This document shows, piece after piece, positions 1-7,032 of a stretch of DNA of 32,149 bases. The notes beneath the pieces are model-generated. The model searched no databases and was not told the origin of the DNA. It worked only from the letters and a program-made list of their open reading frames with translations. Position numbers and translations under genes: made by a program. Within the stretch, counting starts at the first letter, position 1. Every line of letters starts with the position of its first letter. This DNA comes from Gammaproteobacteria bacterium (lineage in GTDB: Bacteria > Pseudomonadota > Gammaproteobacteria > JABCZS01): assembly GCA_013289605.1 (NCBI GenBank), contig JABCZS010000018.1, forward strand, positions 1-32,149. The letters are read 5' to 3'.

Positions 1-288
1 GGCCAAAGCAATAAACCCGCGTGCAGTGCGCCGCCTGATCCGCTCAAAGCTTTTTTGCTTATACCAATCGGCAATGTGTCGTGGCGTAAAATAAATTTCT
101 TTGAGTAACGACAAGCATCCATAAATAAGAAAAAATGCGACGGTGACGATGAGTAAACCTAACCAGAGCGGCATATCGATTACATACTCTTGATAAGCAA
201 TGAGTAAATAACCCGGGTCCGCTTTTATTTGTAGCCCCACCCACACACTTAACGCCAACAACAATAAAATAATGATTAATTTTTTCAT
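1..288 (-). CDS. hemY: HemY, haem-biosynthesis-associated membrane protein (N-terminal part, cut by window edge)
   Basis: Ninety-six codons are visible, reading from an ATG at 288 down to the window edge. The start shares a base with the hemX stop (TAATG), so the two genes are translationally coupled. The N-terminus is a hydrophobic segment (MKKLIIILLLLALSVWVGL), followed by a short periplasmic loop containing DPGYLLIAYQ and a second membrane segment around residues 45-65. After that comes the family-typical basic stretch RRRTARGFIALA. HemY proteins are inner-membrane proteins with a C-terminal TPR region, found last in gammaproteobacterial hemCDXY operons; their exact biochemical role is not settled. 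This protein is unrelated to the protoporphyrinogen oxidase also called HemY in Gram-positives. The TPR part lies outside the window. Identification rests on motif and operon position. Confidence 0.9.
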   Translation of the reverse strand, partial: MKKLIIILLLLALSVWVGLQIKADPGYLLIAYQEYVIDMPLWLGLLIVTVAFFLIYGCLSLLKEIYFTPRHIADWYKQKSFERIRRRTARGFIALA

Positions 289-1169
289 TACACGCGTCCT
301 TCACCTGTTTGCATCTGCAACCAAATCAAGGCGCGATTGGCTTCTGGCAATTGAGGCACGATAGGCTGTTGTAATAAGTGTTGCAAGGTCTCTATCGTAT
401 GTTTTAATTCTGGGTCCGGCGCAAAAAATTGTTGCAGCAGCGCAATCGCCTGGTTAAGACTCGCTTGATATAAATCATCTTGTCCCATTACCGCGGCAAT
501 GCTGGCACGCTGCAAAGCAACGGCTACCGTTTGCCTTAAAATAGTTTCATCAAATAACGCATAATCCATATCCGCCTGCCGTTTTTGGACGCGAATTAAA
601 TTTTTCATATCATGCCAGGCTTCTTTGAGTGCATCGCGCCAACTGGATGCTGTGGGTGTGACCGCAGAAGGTGCAGTTTCTTCTTGGCTTTGGGTGGTTT
701 GATGTGCTTTTAACAGCGGTAATTGGGTTTGCACGAAGGCGAGTGTTTGAGTGAGCGCATTTAAATCGGGTAATTGGACAGTGCTTAATTCTGCAATGTC
801 ACTTAATAAGGCTTCTTGTAACCCTAGAGGGGCGTGCGCGTTGGTTAACCGTTGCTGCGCCCATTGCATCAGCTGCAACGCTGTTTTTACGTCATTAAAA
901 ACAAACAAACGTAAGTGAGCGACGTTTAAATAATAATACACTTCTGAGAGTACCCAAGCTTCTGCAGAATCACTGATTTGTGATTTTAATTTTTCGACCT
1001 GTGCGGTTTGCTGCGATTGTTGCGCGGTCAAGGCATTCACTTGCACTTGAAGTTGTTGTTGGGCTCGGTTTGATACGTGTTGTTGCATGCTCATCCACAC
1101 CCACAACAAGATGACGGCCATTACACCTATCATCAATGGAAAAAATCGTTTTACCCATGCCATGCTCAT
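288..1169 (-). CDS. hemX: HemX, membrane-anchored hemCDXY operon protein
   Basis: A 293-residue protein with a single N-terminal membrane helix (about residues 8-27, FFPLMIGVMAVILLWVWMSM). A glutamine-rich coiled-coil stretch follows (about 30-65), then a helical periplasmic domain with the family-typical segments YYYLNVAHLRL and ALQLMQWAQQRL. Family members are often annotated as uroporphyrinogen-III C-methyltransferase, but there is no methyltransferase fold here, so that name should not be used. The role is probably as a membrane organiser of tetrapyrrole enzymes (inference from the operon). The ATG at 1169 directly abuts the hemD stop (TAAATG), and the 3' end overlaps hemY. It is shorter than many homologues, lacking a long acidic N-terminal tail. 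Confidence 0.88.
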   Translation of the reverse strand: MSMAWVKRFFPLMIGVMAVILLWVWMSMQQHVSNRAQQQLQVQVNALTAQQSQQTAQVEKLKSQISDSAEAWVLSEVYYYLNVAHLRLFVFNDVKTALQLMQWAQQRLTNAHAPLGLQEALLSDIAELSTVQLPDLNALTQTLAFVQTQLPLLKAHQTTQSQEETAPSAVTPTASSWRDALKEAWHDMKNLIRVQKRQADMDYALFDETILRQTVAVALQRASIAAVMGQDDLYQASLNQAIALLQQFFAPDPELKHTIETLQHLLQQPIVPQLPEANRALIWLQMQTGEGRV

Positions 1170-1919
1170 TTATCCTTTTATTGCTTTAACCATCGCTGCA
1201 TCATCTGCGCCTTGCGCTAAAATGATCTTGCCTGTAAACCCTAAACTGCGTGCAAGTTTTTCTAAACGCCCACTCACCACCACTAACGTACAACTATTGA
1301 GTAGCGTAACAGTTAACAGCGCAACTAAATGCGTTAAGCTTGCACCGCTGCTGACTAACACATAATGAATCTGACCTGCGGCACAAGCACTTTTTATGGG
1401 TGTGATATCTAGTGCGTTTTTCTCGCGTTGATAACACACCACAGACTGTACTGTGATGCCACGCGCTTGTAAACCCTCAGCTAACGTTGGGGTGGCTTCA
1501 TCGCCACACCAAATTAATACACGATCCTTAATTGTCATTTTATTGTCTAAGGTGAGTAGCAAAGCCTCACCCCCGATATCAGGATGCGGGTAAATAATAT
1601 CTGTTTTAATCATACTTGCCAATTCAGCCGCGGTCCCTGAACCTACTGCCGCCCAATGCAAACTATTTAAATCATACCCCGATCTTTTAAGTGCAGGTAA
1701 TACCGCATGCACCGCATTACGACTCACAAAAACATGCCAAGAATAATCCATGAAATGAATCAGTATTTTTTTGACGTCGGGCGTATCCGCTAAGGAATGT
1801 ATCGTTAAGGTAGGTAAATGCCAGACTTGAAAATTTTCTTTTGTCAGCTGCGCAATTAATGCCGCCGCTAACGGATCGGGCCGCGTGACTAATACGCCAA
1901 TAGGATTAACGGCTTTCAT
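1170..1919 (-). CDS. hemD: Uroporphyrinogen-III synthase
   Basis: A 249-residue protein that cyclises hydroxymethylbilane to uroporphyrinogen III, inverting ring D, in the cytoplasm. The family is poorly conserved. Visible signatures are the N-terminal VLVTRPDPLAAALIAQL, WHLPTLTI, the VFVSRNAVHAVLPAL strand-helix, AAVGSGTAAEL, and YQREKNALD before the second lobe with VLVSSGASLTHL. Two alternating alpha/beta lobes of about 120 residues are consistent with the usual fold. The ATG at 1919 lies 14 bp inside the 3' end of hemC, implying coupled translation, and the next gene, hemX, follows without a gap. Its place directly behind hemC makes the assignment firm despite low sequence conservation. 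Confidence 0.92.
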   Translation of the reverse strand: MKAVNPIGVLVTRPDPLAAALIAQLTKENFQVWHLPTLTIHSLADTPDVKKILIHFMDYSWHVFVSRNAVHAVLPALKRSGYDLNSLHWAAVGSGTAAELASMIKTDIIYPHPDIGGEALLLTLDNKMTIKDRVLIWCGDEATPTLAEGLQARGITVQSVVCYQREKNALDITPIKSACAAGQIHYVLVSSGASLTHLVALLTVTLLNSCTLVVVSGRLEKLARSLGFTGKIILAQGADDAAMVKAIKG

Positions 1920-2820
1920 TCAAAATCCGATCCGCACCGCGTGCAATTAAACGCTCGGCAACGTGTTCACCGATTTCTTTGGCAAACTGGGCTGAACCGG
2001 TTTGATGTTCACGAATAATATTCGCGCCATCAGGGGAACCCACTAGCGCTTGCAGCAGCAATTGATCATCCTGTAGCGTCGCAAGCCCTGCAATCGGAGT
2101 CTGACACGAGCCCCCTAAGCGGGCATGCAGTGCGCGTTCGGCTTGGACGCAAATGCGCGTGTGGGGATCATCTAGCGGTGCACACAACGCTTGTATCAAA
2201 GCATCATGGGTGCGCGCTTCAATCACGATGACGCCTTGACCCACCGCAGATAAACATTGCGTCGGTGTAAAGGGTTCGCTAATCCATTCGGTTTGCTGCA
2301 AACGGATTAACCCGGCATGGGCAAGAATAATGGCATCAAATTCGCCCTGAATTAATTTCTTAATCCGAGTCGGCACATTGCCGCGTAACCATTGATAGTC
2401 TAAATCAGGGCGCTGCGCTTTCATTTGACACACCCGGCGCAAACTTGATGTGCCTAAGCGCGCACCGGGTGGCAATTGAGCCAGCGTCAACTTGTCCCGA
2501 CTTAACAACACATCTTGGGGGTTTTCGCGCTTTAAAAAAGTAATTAACTCTAAACCTGGCGTTTGCTGCGCCGGTACGTCTTTCAGCGAATGCACCGCAA
2601 TATCGGCTTCATTTTGTAACAGCGCAAGCTCTAATTCTTTTAAAAACAAACCCTTGCCGCCAATTTTGGCTAAAGGCGAGGATAAATCCCTATCCCCCTG
2701 GGTCAGGAGTTCAATTTTTTCGCATTGAATCTCAGGATAAATGCGCGTTAAGGCCGCAATCACAAAATCCGTCTGCCATAAGGCCAGCTGGCTGTTGCGC
2801 GTCGCAATACGTAACTTCAT
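1906..2820 (-). CDS. hemC: Porphobilinogen deaminase (hydroxymethylbilane synthase)
   Basis: A 304-residue protein of normal length for the family. It polymerises four porphobilinogen units into hydroxymethylbilane using a covalently bound dipyrromethane cofactor. Visible features: N-terminal LRIATRNSQLALWQ, KGLFLKELELALL, the catalytic segment HSLKDVP (Asp81), LGTSSLRRVCQ with substrate-binding arginines, LRGNVPTRIKKL, and the cofactor-attachment loop LGGSCQTPIAG with Cys239. The Pro in LRGNVPTR occupies a position that is usually Gly. It is first in the hemCDXY unit. An AAGGA ribosome-binding site lies about 9 bases before the ATG, and a promoter candidate lies just upstream at 2854-2882. 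Confidence 0.97.
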   Translation of the reverse strand: MKLRIATRNSQLALWQTDFVIAALTRIYPEIQCEKIELLTQGDRDLSSPLAKIGGKGLFLKELELALLQNEADIAVHSLKDVPAQQTPGLELITFLKRENPQDVLLSRDKLTLAQLPPGARLGTSSLRRVCQMKAQRPDLDYQWLRGNVPTRIKKLIQGEFDAIILAHAGLIRLQQTEWISEPFTPTQCLSAVGQGVIVIEARTHDALIQALCAPLDDPHTRICVQAERALHARLGGSCQTPIAGLATLQDDQLLLQALVGSPDGANIIREHQTGSAQFAKEIGEHVAERLIARGADRILNESR

Positions 2821-2853
2821 AAACCATTCCTTGTGAAGGTTTTTAATCTGGGC

Positions 2854-2882
2854 AATATGACAGGAAAAGAGTTGAGTCGCAA
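2854..2882 (-). promoter_or_regulatory. Candidate sigma70 promoter of hemCDXY
   Basis: On the minus strand a TTGCGA -35 box (2877-2882) is separated by 17 bp from a CATATT -10 box (2854-2859), about 34 bp before the hemC ATG. Each box has two mismatches to consensus, so it is a reasonable but unproven promoter. Confidence 0.45.
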
Positions 2883-3009
2883 GCTAGCCCCTTAAGCTTA
2901 CTCTTGCAATGACGATAATAATAAGGTAGGATAAAAATTAACTGTTCAAGATCAGGGTCTATTTTACTAAGCTATTGATTTTATTGATGTAAATAAACTT
3001 CAGCAGGTC

Positions 3010-3038
3010 TTGACAGGGATAAGCAAACTTGGTATATT
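3010..3038 (+). promoter_or_regulatory. Near-consensus sigma70 promoter for the 131-residue unknown gene
   Basis: A perfect TTGACA -35 box (3010-3015), a 17-bp spacer and a TATATT -10 box (3033-3038) are present. A start near 3045 would give a leader of about 40 bases, with AGAGG (3071-3075) placed 8 bases before the ATG. This is the best-looking promoter in the window. Confidence 0.75.
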
Positions 3039-3083
3039 CAAATAGTGATAGGTCCGGTAACTGAATTTTAAGAGGTCGTTTTT

Positions 3084-3479
3084 ATGTCAGCAGGTTTAAA
3101 AACACAGCCAGTTCAAAGCTCAAATCATCGCTCTAACATCGATGTATTGAAAGCTAATCTTGCTACGAGCCTAAAAAACACTTCCTTTAAAGATGTCAAA
3201 GCACTTCGGAAGCATGTTTCTGATTTCTTAAAAGAAAATGCAGGCAGCGTTAAAAATCTTTATGTCATTAACGAGCCCGCTACTTCCGCACGTCATAAAG
3301 ATATTTATCAGAGTGCGGTTCAATCCGGCAACACCCGTATTCTTAATACCATAGATCCTAATGCGGTGCCCATGGCTAATGCCGCTATTAAGAAGAATGA
3401 GGCTGTAGAAAACCAAAAACGCCCAACTAATCATCCCACTAATGGCATTTTTAACCAACTTACACCCACACCCAAGTAA
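3084..3479 (+). CDS. Hypothetical protein, 131 residues, strongly promoted monocistronic gene
   Basis: I do not recognise the family. The protein is hydrophilic, with no signal peptide, membrane segment or cysteine. Residues about 18-60 look helical (IDVLKANLATSLKNTSFKDV, then KALRKHVSDFLKENAG), followed by a possible strand KNLYVINEP. The last 35 residues are rich in Asn, Pro and Thr and are probably disordered. It is expressed as a single unit, with a near-consensus promoter upstream, AGAGG 8 bases before the ATG, and a strong intrinsic terminator 21 bases after the stop. No neighbour suggests a function: hemC lies divergently upstream and ku lies convergently beyond a repeat. A small secreted or host-directed protein is possible but not supported by any motif. 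Confidence 0.75.
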   Translation: MSAGLKTQPVQSSNHRSNIDVLKANLATSLKNTSFKDVKALRKHVSDFLKENAGSVKNLYVINEPATSARHKDIYQSAVQSGNTRILNTIDPNAVPMANAAIKKNEAVENQKRPTNHPTNGIFNQLTPTPK

Positions 3480-3500
3480 GCTAACAGCTTAAATTTAATA

Positions 3501-3527
3501 AAAAACCCGGTTCAACCGGGTTTTTTT
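3501..3527 (+). terminator. Intrinsic terminator of the 131-residue gene
   Basis: A perfect 10-bp stem AAAAACCCGG / CCGGGTTTTT (3501-3510 with 3516-3525) with loop TTCAA ends in a T tract running to 3527. Because the stem starts with A residues it could also stop transcription arriving from the right. Confidence 0.9.
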
Positions 3528-3559
3528 ATGTCTAACGGGAAATAATATCAAGATAAATC

Positions 3560-3641
3560 GCCCAACAAATAGTCTGGGAGGTATTTTATGCGAATTGCGC
3601 CAGCCCTGAGTATAAAATACCTCCCAGACTTTTTGTTGGGC
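3560..3641. repeat. Palindromic element copy 1 (30-bp arms, 22-nt core loop)
   Basis: The left arm 3560-3589 pairs with the right arm 3612-3641 over 30 bp with a single mismatch, around a 22-nt loop (3590-3611) beginning GCGAATTGCGCC. A second copy lies at 20934-21009 with the loop inverted and different but still self-complementary arms. It sits between the convergent 3' ends of the 131-residue gene and ku. No open reading frame or transposase is associated. It behaves like a small non-autonomous palindromic repeat (REP/MITE-like); the class is inference. Confidence 0.9.
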
Positions 3642-3672
3642 TGCTATTTAAATAAACCACAATCCCGGAGAT

Positions 3673-4482
3673 TCACCGAGCCTTCTTCTTCTTTTTCTCC
3701 ACACTCTTTTTTAACAAATCCATGATGTCGACCACTTGTGCAGACTGAGTCGATTTAGCGCTGACACGCCGACCTTTGGGCGCTTTGCCGAGTTTAATTT
3801 TCTCACGGATATACGCCATTAAATCTTTTTCATAATCATCATGATATTTTTTAGGATCCCACTTCGCTGACATGCGTTTAATTAATTCTTCTGCGATCGA
3901 AAGCTCTTGTTTTTTAATTCCTAATTTTTCTAATTTTAATTCTGGCAAATCAAATTTATCTTGCGGCACTAATTCTTCGGGGAAGCGTAGTAATTGCAAC
4001 ATGATTGCTTTATCCTCGACCATTAATGCTGCTAAATATTCGCGGGTTCGAATAACCACTTTTGCTATGCCTACTTTTTGACTCGCACGCAACGCTTCAC
4101 GCAATAGCGCATACGCACGTTGACCTTTTTTAATCGGCTCTAAATAATAAGGGGTTTCAAAATATTCAGGATGAATCGCATCTAAATCCACAAATTCTAA
4201 TATATCGATACTTTGAGTCGCGGTGGGATGAATGTTTTTCAGTTCTTCTCGGGTGAGCACAGCATAATTTTCATCTTTATTTTCGTAGCCTTCGACTAAT
4301 TGATCTAAGGGTACTTTTTTTCCCGTCGTTTTATTCACGCGATCATAGCCTACGCGTGATAAATCACGCTTATCGAGTAATACCAATTTGACATTTGCTT
4401 TAGGCGATTGTGCAGCGTATAGGGTCACAGGGATGTACACCAAGCCAAAATTAATATCACCTTTCCAAATACCTTGCGCCAT
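3673..4482 (-). CDS. ku: Ku, bacterial NHEJ DNA-end-binding protein
   Basis: A 269-residue protein, normal for a bacterial Ku core. It forms a homodimeric ring on double-strand ends and recruits LigD. Visible features: N-terminal MAQGIWKGDINFGLVYIPV, the family-typical LVLLDKRDLSRVGYDRVNKT, EEL..I.P.ATQSIDILEFVDLDAI, YFETPYYLEP, YALLREAL, and RTREYLAALM, then a C-terminal helical part SAKWDPKKYHDDYEKDLMAYI. The tail is lysine-rich (KKSVEKKKKKAR), as in Ku proteins that use a basic C-terminus for DNA bridging. AAGGAT lies 7 bases before the ATG. The gene is divergent from the split ligD pair, with 75 bp between the starts, so the locus forms a complete two-component NHEJ system. Confidence 0.97.
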   Translation of the reverse strand: MAQGIWKGDINFGLVYIPVTLYAAQSPKANVKLVLLDKRDLSRVGYDRVNKTTGKKVPLDQLVEGYENKDENYAVLTREELKNIHPTATQSIDILEFVDLDAIHPEYFETPYYLEPIKKGQRAYALLREALRASQKVGIAKVVIRTREYLAALMVEDKAIMLQLLRFPEELVPQDKFDLPELKLEKLGIKKQELSIAEELIKRMSAKWDPKKYHDDYEKDLMAYIREKIKLGKAPKGRRVSAKSTQSAQVVDIMDLLKKSVEKKKKKAR

Positions 4483-4497
4483 TTTCGCTATCCTTTA

Positions 4498-4526
4498 TTG
4501 ACAATCGTCAGTGCAAAGTCTAGTGT
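4498..4526 (+). promoter_or_regulatory. Candidate promoter of the split ligD operon
   Basis: TTGACA (4498-4503), a 17-bp spacer and TAGTGT (4521-4526) lie in the 75-bp gap between the divergent ku and ligD-phosphoesterase starts. The predicted transcript would begin near 4533, upstream of the AAGGAAAG ribosome-binding site at 4543-4550. This supports translation from the TTG at 4558, not from the ATG at 4474, which would lie upstream of the promoter. Confidence 0.55.
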
Positions 4527-4557
4527 TAAATACATTAATTTCAAGGAAAGACTATTC

Positions 4558-5142
4558 TTGAACCTTAATGCATACCGTCATAAAAGAAATTTTGATCACA
4601 CCCCTGAGCCGTCGGGCAAAAAAAAAATCAAAATTAAATCCTCATGCTATGTTATCCAAGAACATGCAGCCAGTCATTTGCATTATGATTTACGCTTAGA
4701 ATTAAAAAGAGTCTTGAAAAGTTGGGCTGTGCCTAAGGGACCTTGTCTTGACTCATCAGTAAAACGCCTTGCGATTGAAGTCGAAGATCATCCCCTTGCT
4801 TATGCCACCTTTGAAGGCATCATTCCTAAAGGTCAATACGGCGCAGGTAATGTCATATTATGGGACACCGGCACCTGGCAATGTGTAGGTCCGCCCTTAA
4901 AATCTTATCTTGCTGGCCATATGACATTTGATTTATTTGGAAAAAAATTAAAAGGGCGCTGGAAACTGATACGCATTAAATCTTCTACGCGCAACAAGCA
5001 ATGGTTACTTTTTAAAATGCAAGATTCATTTGCTAAACCACTCAGTAAATATGACGTATTGACAAAAAAATCGCACGGCGTCGGCGCTTATCACACGTTA
5101 TTACAAGCTTCAAAAAGTGCTACTTCTAAGGTGAAAAAATGA
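4558..5142 (+). CDS. ligD: LigD 3'-phosphoesterase domain as a separate protein
   Basis: A stand-alone version of the phosphoesterase (PE) module of LigD, which trims 3' ribonucleotides and phosphates at broken DNA ends. I place the start at the TTG at 4558: AAGGAAAG (4543-4550) lies 7 bases ahead, and the protein then begins MNLNAYRHKRNFDHTPEPSG, the usual PE N-terminus. The open frame extends upstream to an ATG at 4474, but that would overlap ku and precede the promoter. Motifs seen: YVIQEHAASHLHYDLRLEL (His/Asp/Arg metal-site residues), LKSWAVPKGP, RLAIEVEDHPLAYATFEG (second His), IPKGQYGAGNVILWDTGTW, and LKGRWKLIR. The length is 194 residues. The stop overlaps the next start as ATGA, so the PE and ligase-polymerase parts are made from one message. 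Confidence 0.93.
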   Translation: MNLNAYRHKRNFDHTPEPSGKKKIKIKSSCYVIQEHAASHLHYDLRLELKRVLKSWAVPKGPCLDSSVKRLAIEVEDHPLAYATFEGIIPKGQYGAGNVILWDTGTWQCVGPPLKSYLAGHMTFDLFGKKLKGRWKLIRIKSSTRNKQWLLFKMQDSFAKPLSKYDVLTKKSHGVGAYHTLLQASKSATSKVKK

Positions 5143-6992
5143 AGTCAACCGTGCTTGCGCTAATAAAAAAATCTCCAGACGCAAAAAAATCAGCGCAGCC
5201 TACCACAATTAAACCTCAATTGGCAACGCTAGCGACACAGACCCCGATGGGTGATGATTGGCTACATGAAATAAAGTTTGATGGTTACCGTATTATCGCA
5301 GTAATCAAATCCGGCACTGTAAAACTATATACGCGCAATAAAAAAGACTGGACGGATAAATTGCCGCGCATCGTGCAAGCCTTATCCACCATTAAAACAG
5401 ACTGTATTTTAGATGGCGAATTAATTGCGTTGCAAAACGGCATTTCTAATTTTGAATTATTGCAAAATGAAATCTCTTTTCCCAAATCAAAAAATTTATT
5501 TTATAAAGTTTTTGATTTGCCTTATGCTAAGGGATATGATCTTAAAAATGTCCCTCTGATAGGTAGAAAAGAAATTCTTGCTGTGGTATTAAAAGAGGCG
5601 CGTCACCCTATTATCGAAATCAGCGATCATATTATCGGCCAAGGCGTCAAGGTATTTAAAAAATCCTGCACACTGCATTTAGAAGGCATTATCTCAAAAC
5701 AAGCGATAAGTCCGTATCAAGAAAAGCGTACGACAACCTGGCTTAAATCTAAATGCGTACATCAACAAGAATTTGTGATTGCTGGATTTACGGTGCCTGA
5801 GGGATCGCGCAAATATTTTGGATCGTTACTTCTGGGCTATTACAAAAATAAAAGGCTACATTATTGTGGTCATGTGGGCACAGGGTTTACCCAAGCATTG
5901 CTCGCCGAGCTTTATAAAAAAATGCAAAAATTAATTCAAACCACGTGCCCATTTACTACACTGCCACGCGGATTAAATAAAAAAAATGTCACCTGGATTA
6001 AACAAAAGCTTGTAGCTGAAGTCAAATTTGCTGAACAAACGCGACTAGGCATATTACGTGCACCGTCATTCTTAGGTCTAAGACTCGATAAGCCTGCAAA
6101 AATTGTTGAACAGGAAGTGGCTAAAGTAATGCCCAAAAAAATTAATTTAACCCACCCCAATGTGATTATTCCTGCAACTCAATGCGTAACCAAAGAGCAA
6201 ATTGCATCTTATTATGAATATATACATGATCGGATATTACCTTATTTAAAAGATAGACCTCTTGCATTATTGCGCTGTCCTGCGACTTTAAAAAAATGTT
6301 TTTTTCAAAAGAATTGCACGTCTAAAGATTTGAGCAGTTTGAATAAAATCATTATTCCTGATCATGACAAAAAAATCCATTATGTCTGCGCAAATAATGC
6401 CTCTGATCTAATGCATTTAGCACAGGCCGGCGTGATAGAATTGCACCCCTGGGGAAGTGATAAAAAAAATATTGAGAAACCAAATCGAATTATTTTTGAT
6501 TTAGATCCCGGGTCCGATGTGGCCTGGGGAAAAACGATTGCTGGTGCATTAATTTTGCGTGATTATCTCCAAACCCTGGAGCTAAAAAGCTTTGTCAAAA
6601 CGAGTGGCGGTAAAGGTTTACATCTTGTAGTACCAATTATGCGTAATCACACTTGGCCTGAAATTAAATCATTTACCCTCACGGTCGCTCACAACTTAGC
6701 AGAGACCCACCCTGACTTATTTACAGCTAAAATGGGTAAAACCAAACGATCTGGGAAAATTTTTATTGATTACTTGCGCAATGTACGCGGCGCTACGACG
6801 GTCGCTGCTTATTCATTACGTGCGCGCGGATCTGCGCCAGTTTCAACTCCGTTATCTTGGCATGAATTAAAAAGAGTAAAATCGTCCGTTCAATTTACTA
6901 TTTTTAATATCGACAAACGTTTGAAAAATCTTAAATCGGATCCGTGGGAAGGATTTTTTTCATGCAGACAAAAGATTACTAAATTCTCTTAA
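5139..6992 (+). CDS. ligD: LigD ATP-dependent DNA ligase-polymerase fusion (no PE domain)
   Basis: A 617-residue NHEJ repair enzyme with two domains in Lig-Pol order. Ligase (about 20-320): motif I HEIKFDGYR with adenylated Lys46, YTRNKKDW, ILDGELIAL, VFDLPYAKGYDL, EGIISK, motif V WLKSKC, then the OB-fold (QEFVIAGFTVPEGSRKYFGS, VGTGF). Archaeo-eukaryotic primase-type polymerase (about 345-617): YYEYIHDRILPYLKDRPLAL, catalytic IFDLDPG (Asp-x-Asp), SGGKGLHLVVPI, IDYLRNVRGATTVAAYSLRA. The Pseudomonas-type LigD is PE-Lig-Pol in one chain; here the PE part is a separate upstream protein. The start codon overlaps the PE stop (ATGA), with AAGG 6 bases ahead. All catalytic motifs look intact. The downstream gene begins 40 bp later on the same strand. 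Confidence 0.96.
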   Translation: MKSTVLALIKKSPDAKKSAQPTTIKPQLATLATQTPMGDDWLHEIKFDGYRIIAVIKSGTVKLYTRNKKDWTDKLPRIVQALSTIKTDCILDGELIALQNGISNFELLQNEISFPKSKNLFYKVFDLPYAKGYDLKNVPLIGRKEILAVVLKEARHPIIEISDHIIGQGVKVFKKSCTLHLEGIISKQAISPYQEKRTTTWLKSKCVHQQEFVIAGFTVPEGSRKYFGSLLLGYYKNKRLHYCGHVGTGFTQALLAELYKKMQKLIQTTCPFTTLPRGLNKKNVTWIKQKLVAEVKFAEQTRLGILRAPSFLGLRLDKPAKIVEQEVAKVMPKKINLTHPNVIIPATQCVTKEQIASYYEYIHDRILPYLKDRPLALLRCPATLKKCFFQKNCTSKDLSSLNKIIIPDHDKKIHYVCANNASDLMHLAQAGVIELHPWGSDKKNIEKPNRIIFDLDPGSDVAWGKTIAGALILRDYLQTLELKSFVKTSGGKGLHLVVPIMRNHTWPEIKSFTLTVAHNLAETHPDLFTAKMGKTKRSGKIFIDYLRNVRGATTVAAYSLRARGSAPVSTPLSWHELKRVKSSVQFTIFNIDKRLKNLKSDPWEGFFSCRQKITKFS

Positions 6993-7032
6993 CAGAATTT
7001 ATTATTAAGTATATATTTTATGGAGTTTAATT

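Noticed and set aside
4474-4557. Upstream ATG extension of the LigD phosphoesterase
   Set aside because: It overlaps ku and precedes the likely promoter and ribosome-binding site; the TTG at 4558 restores a typical N-terminus.
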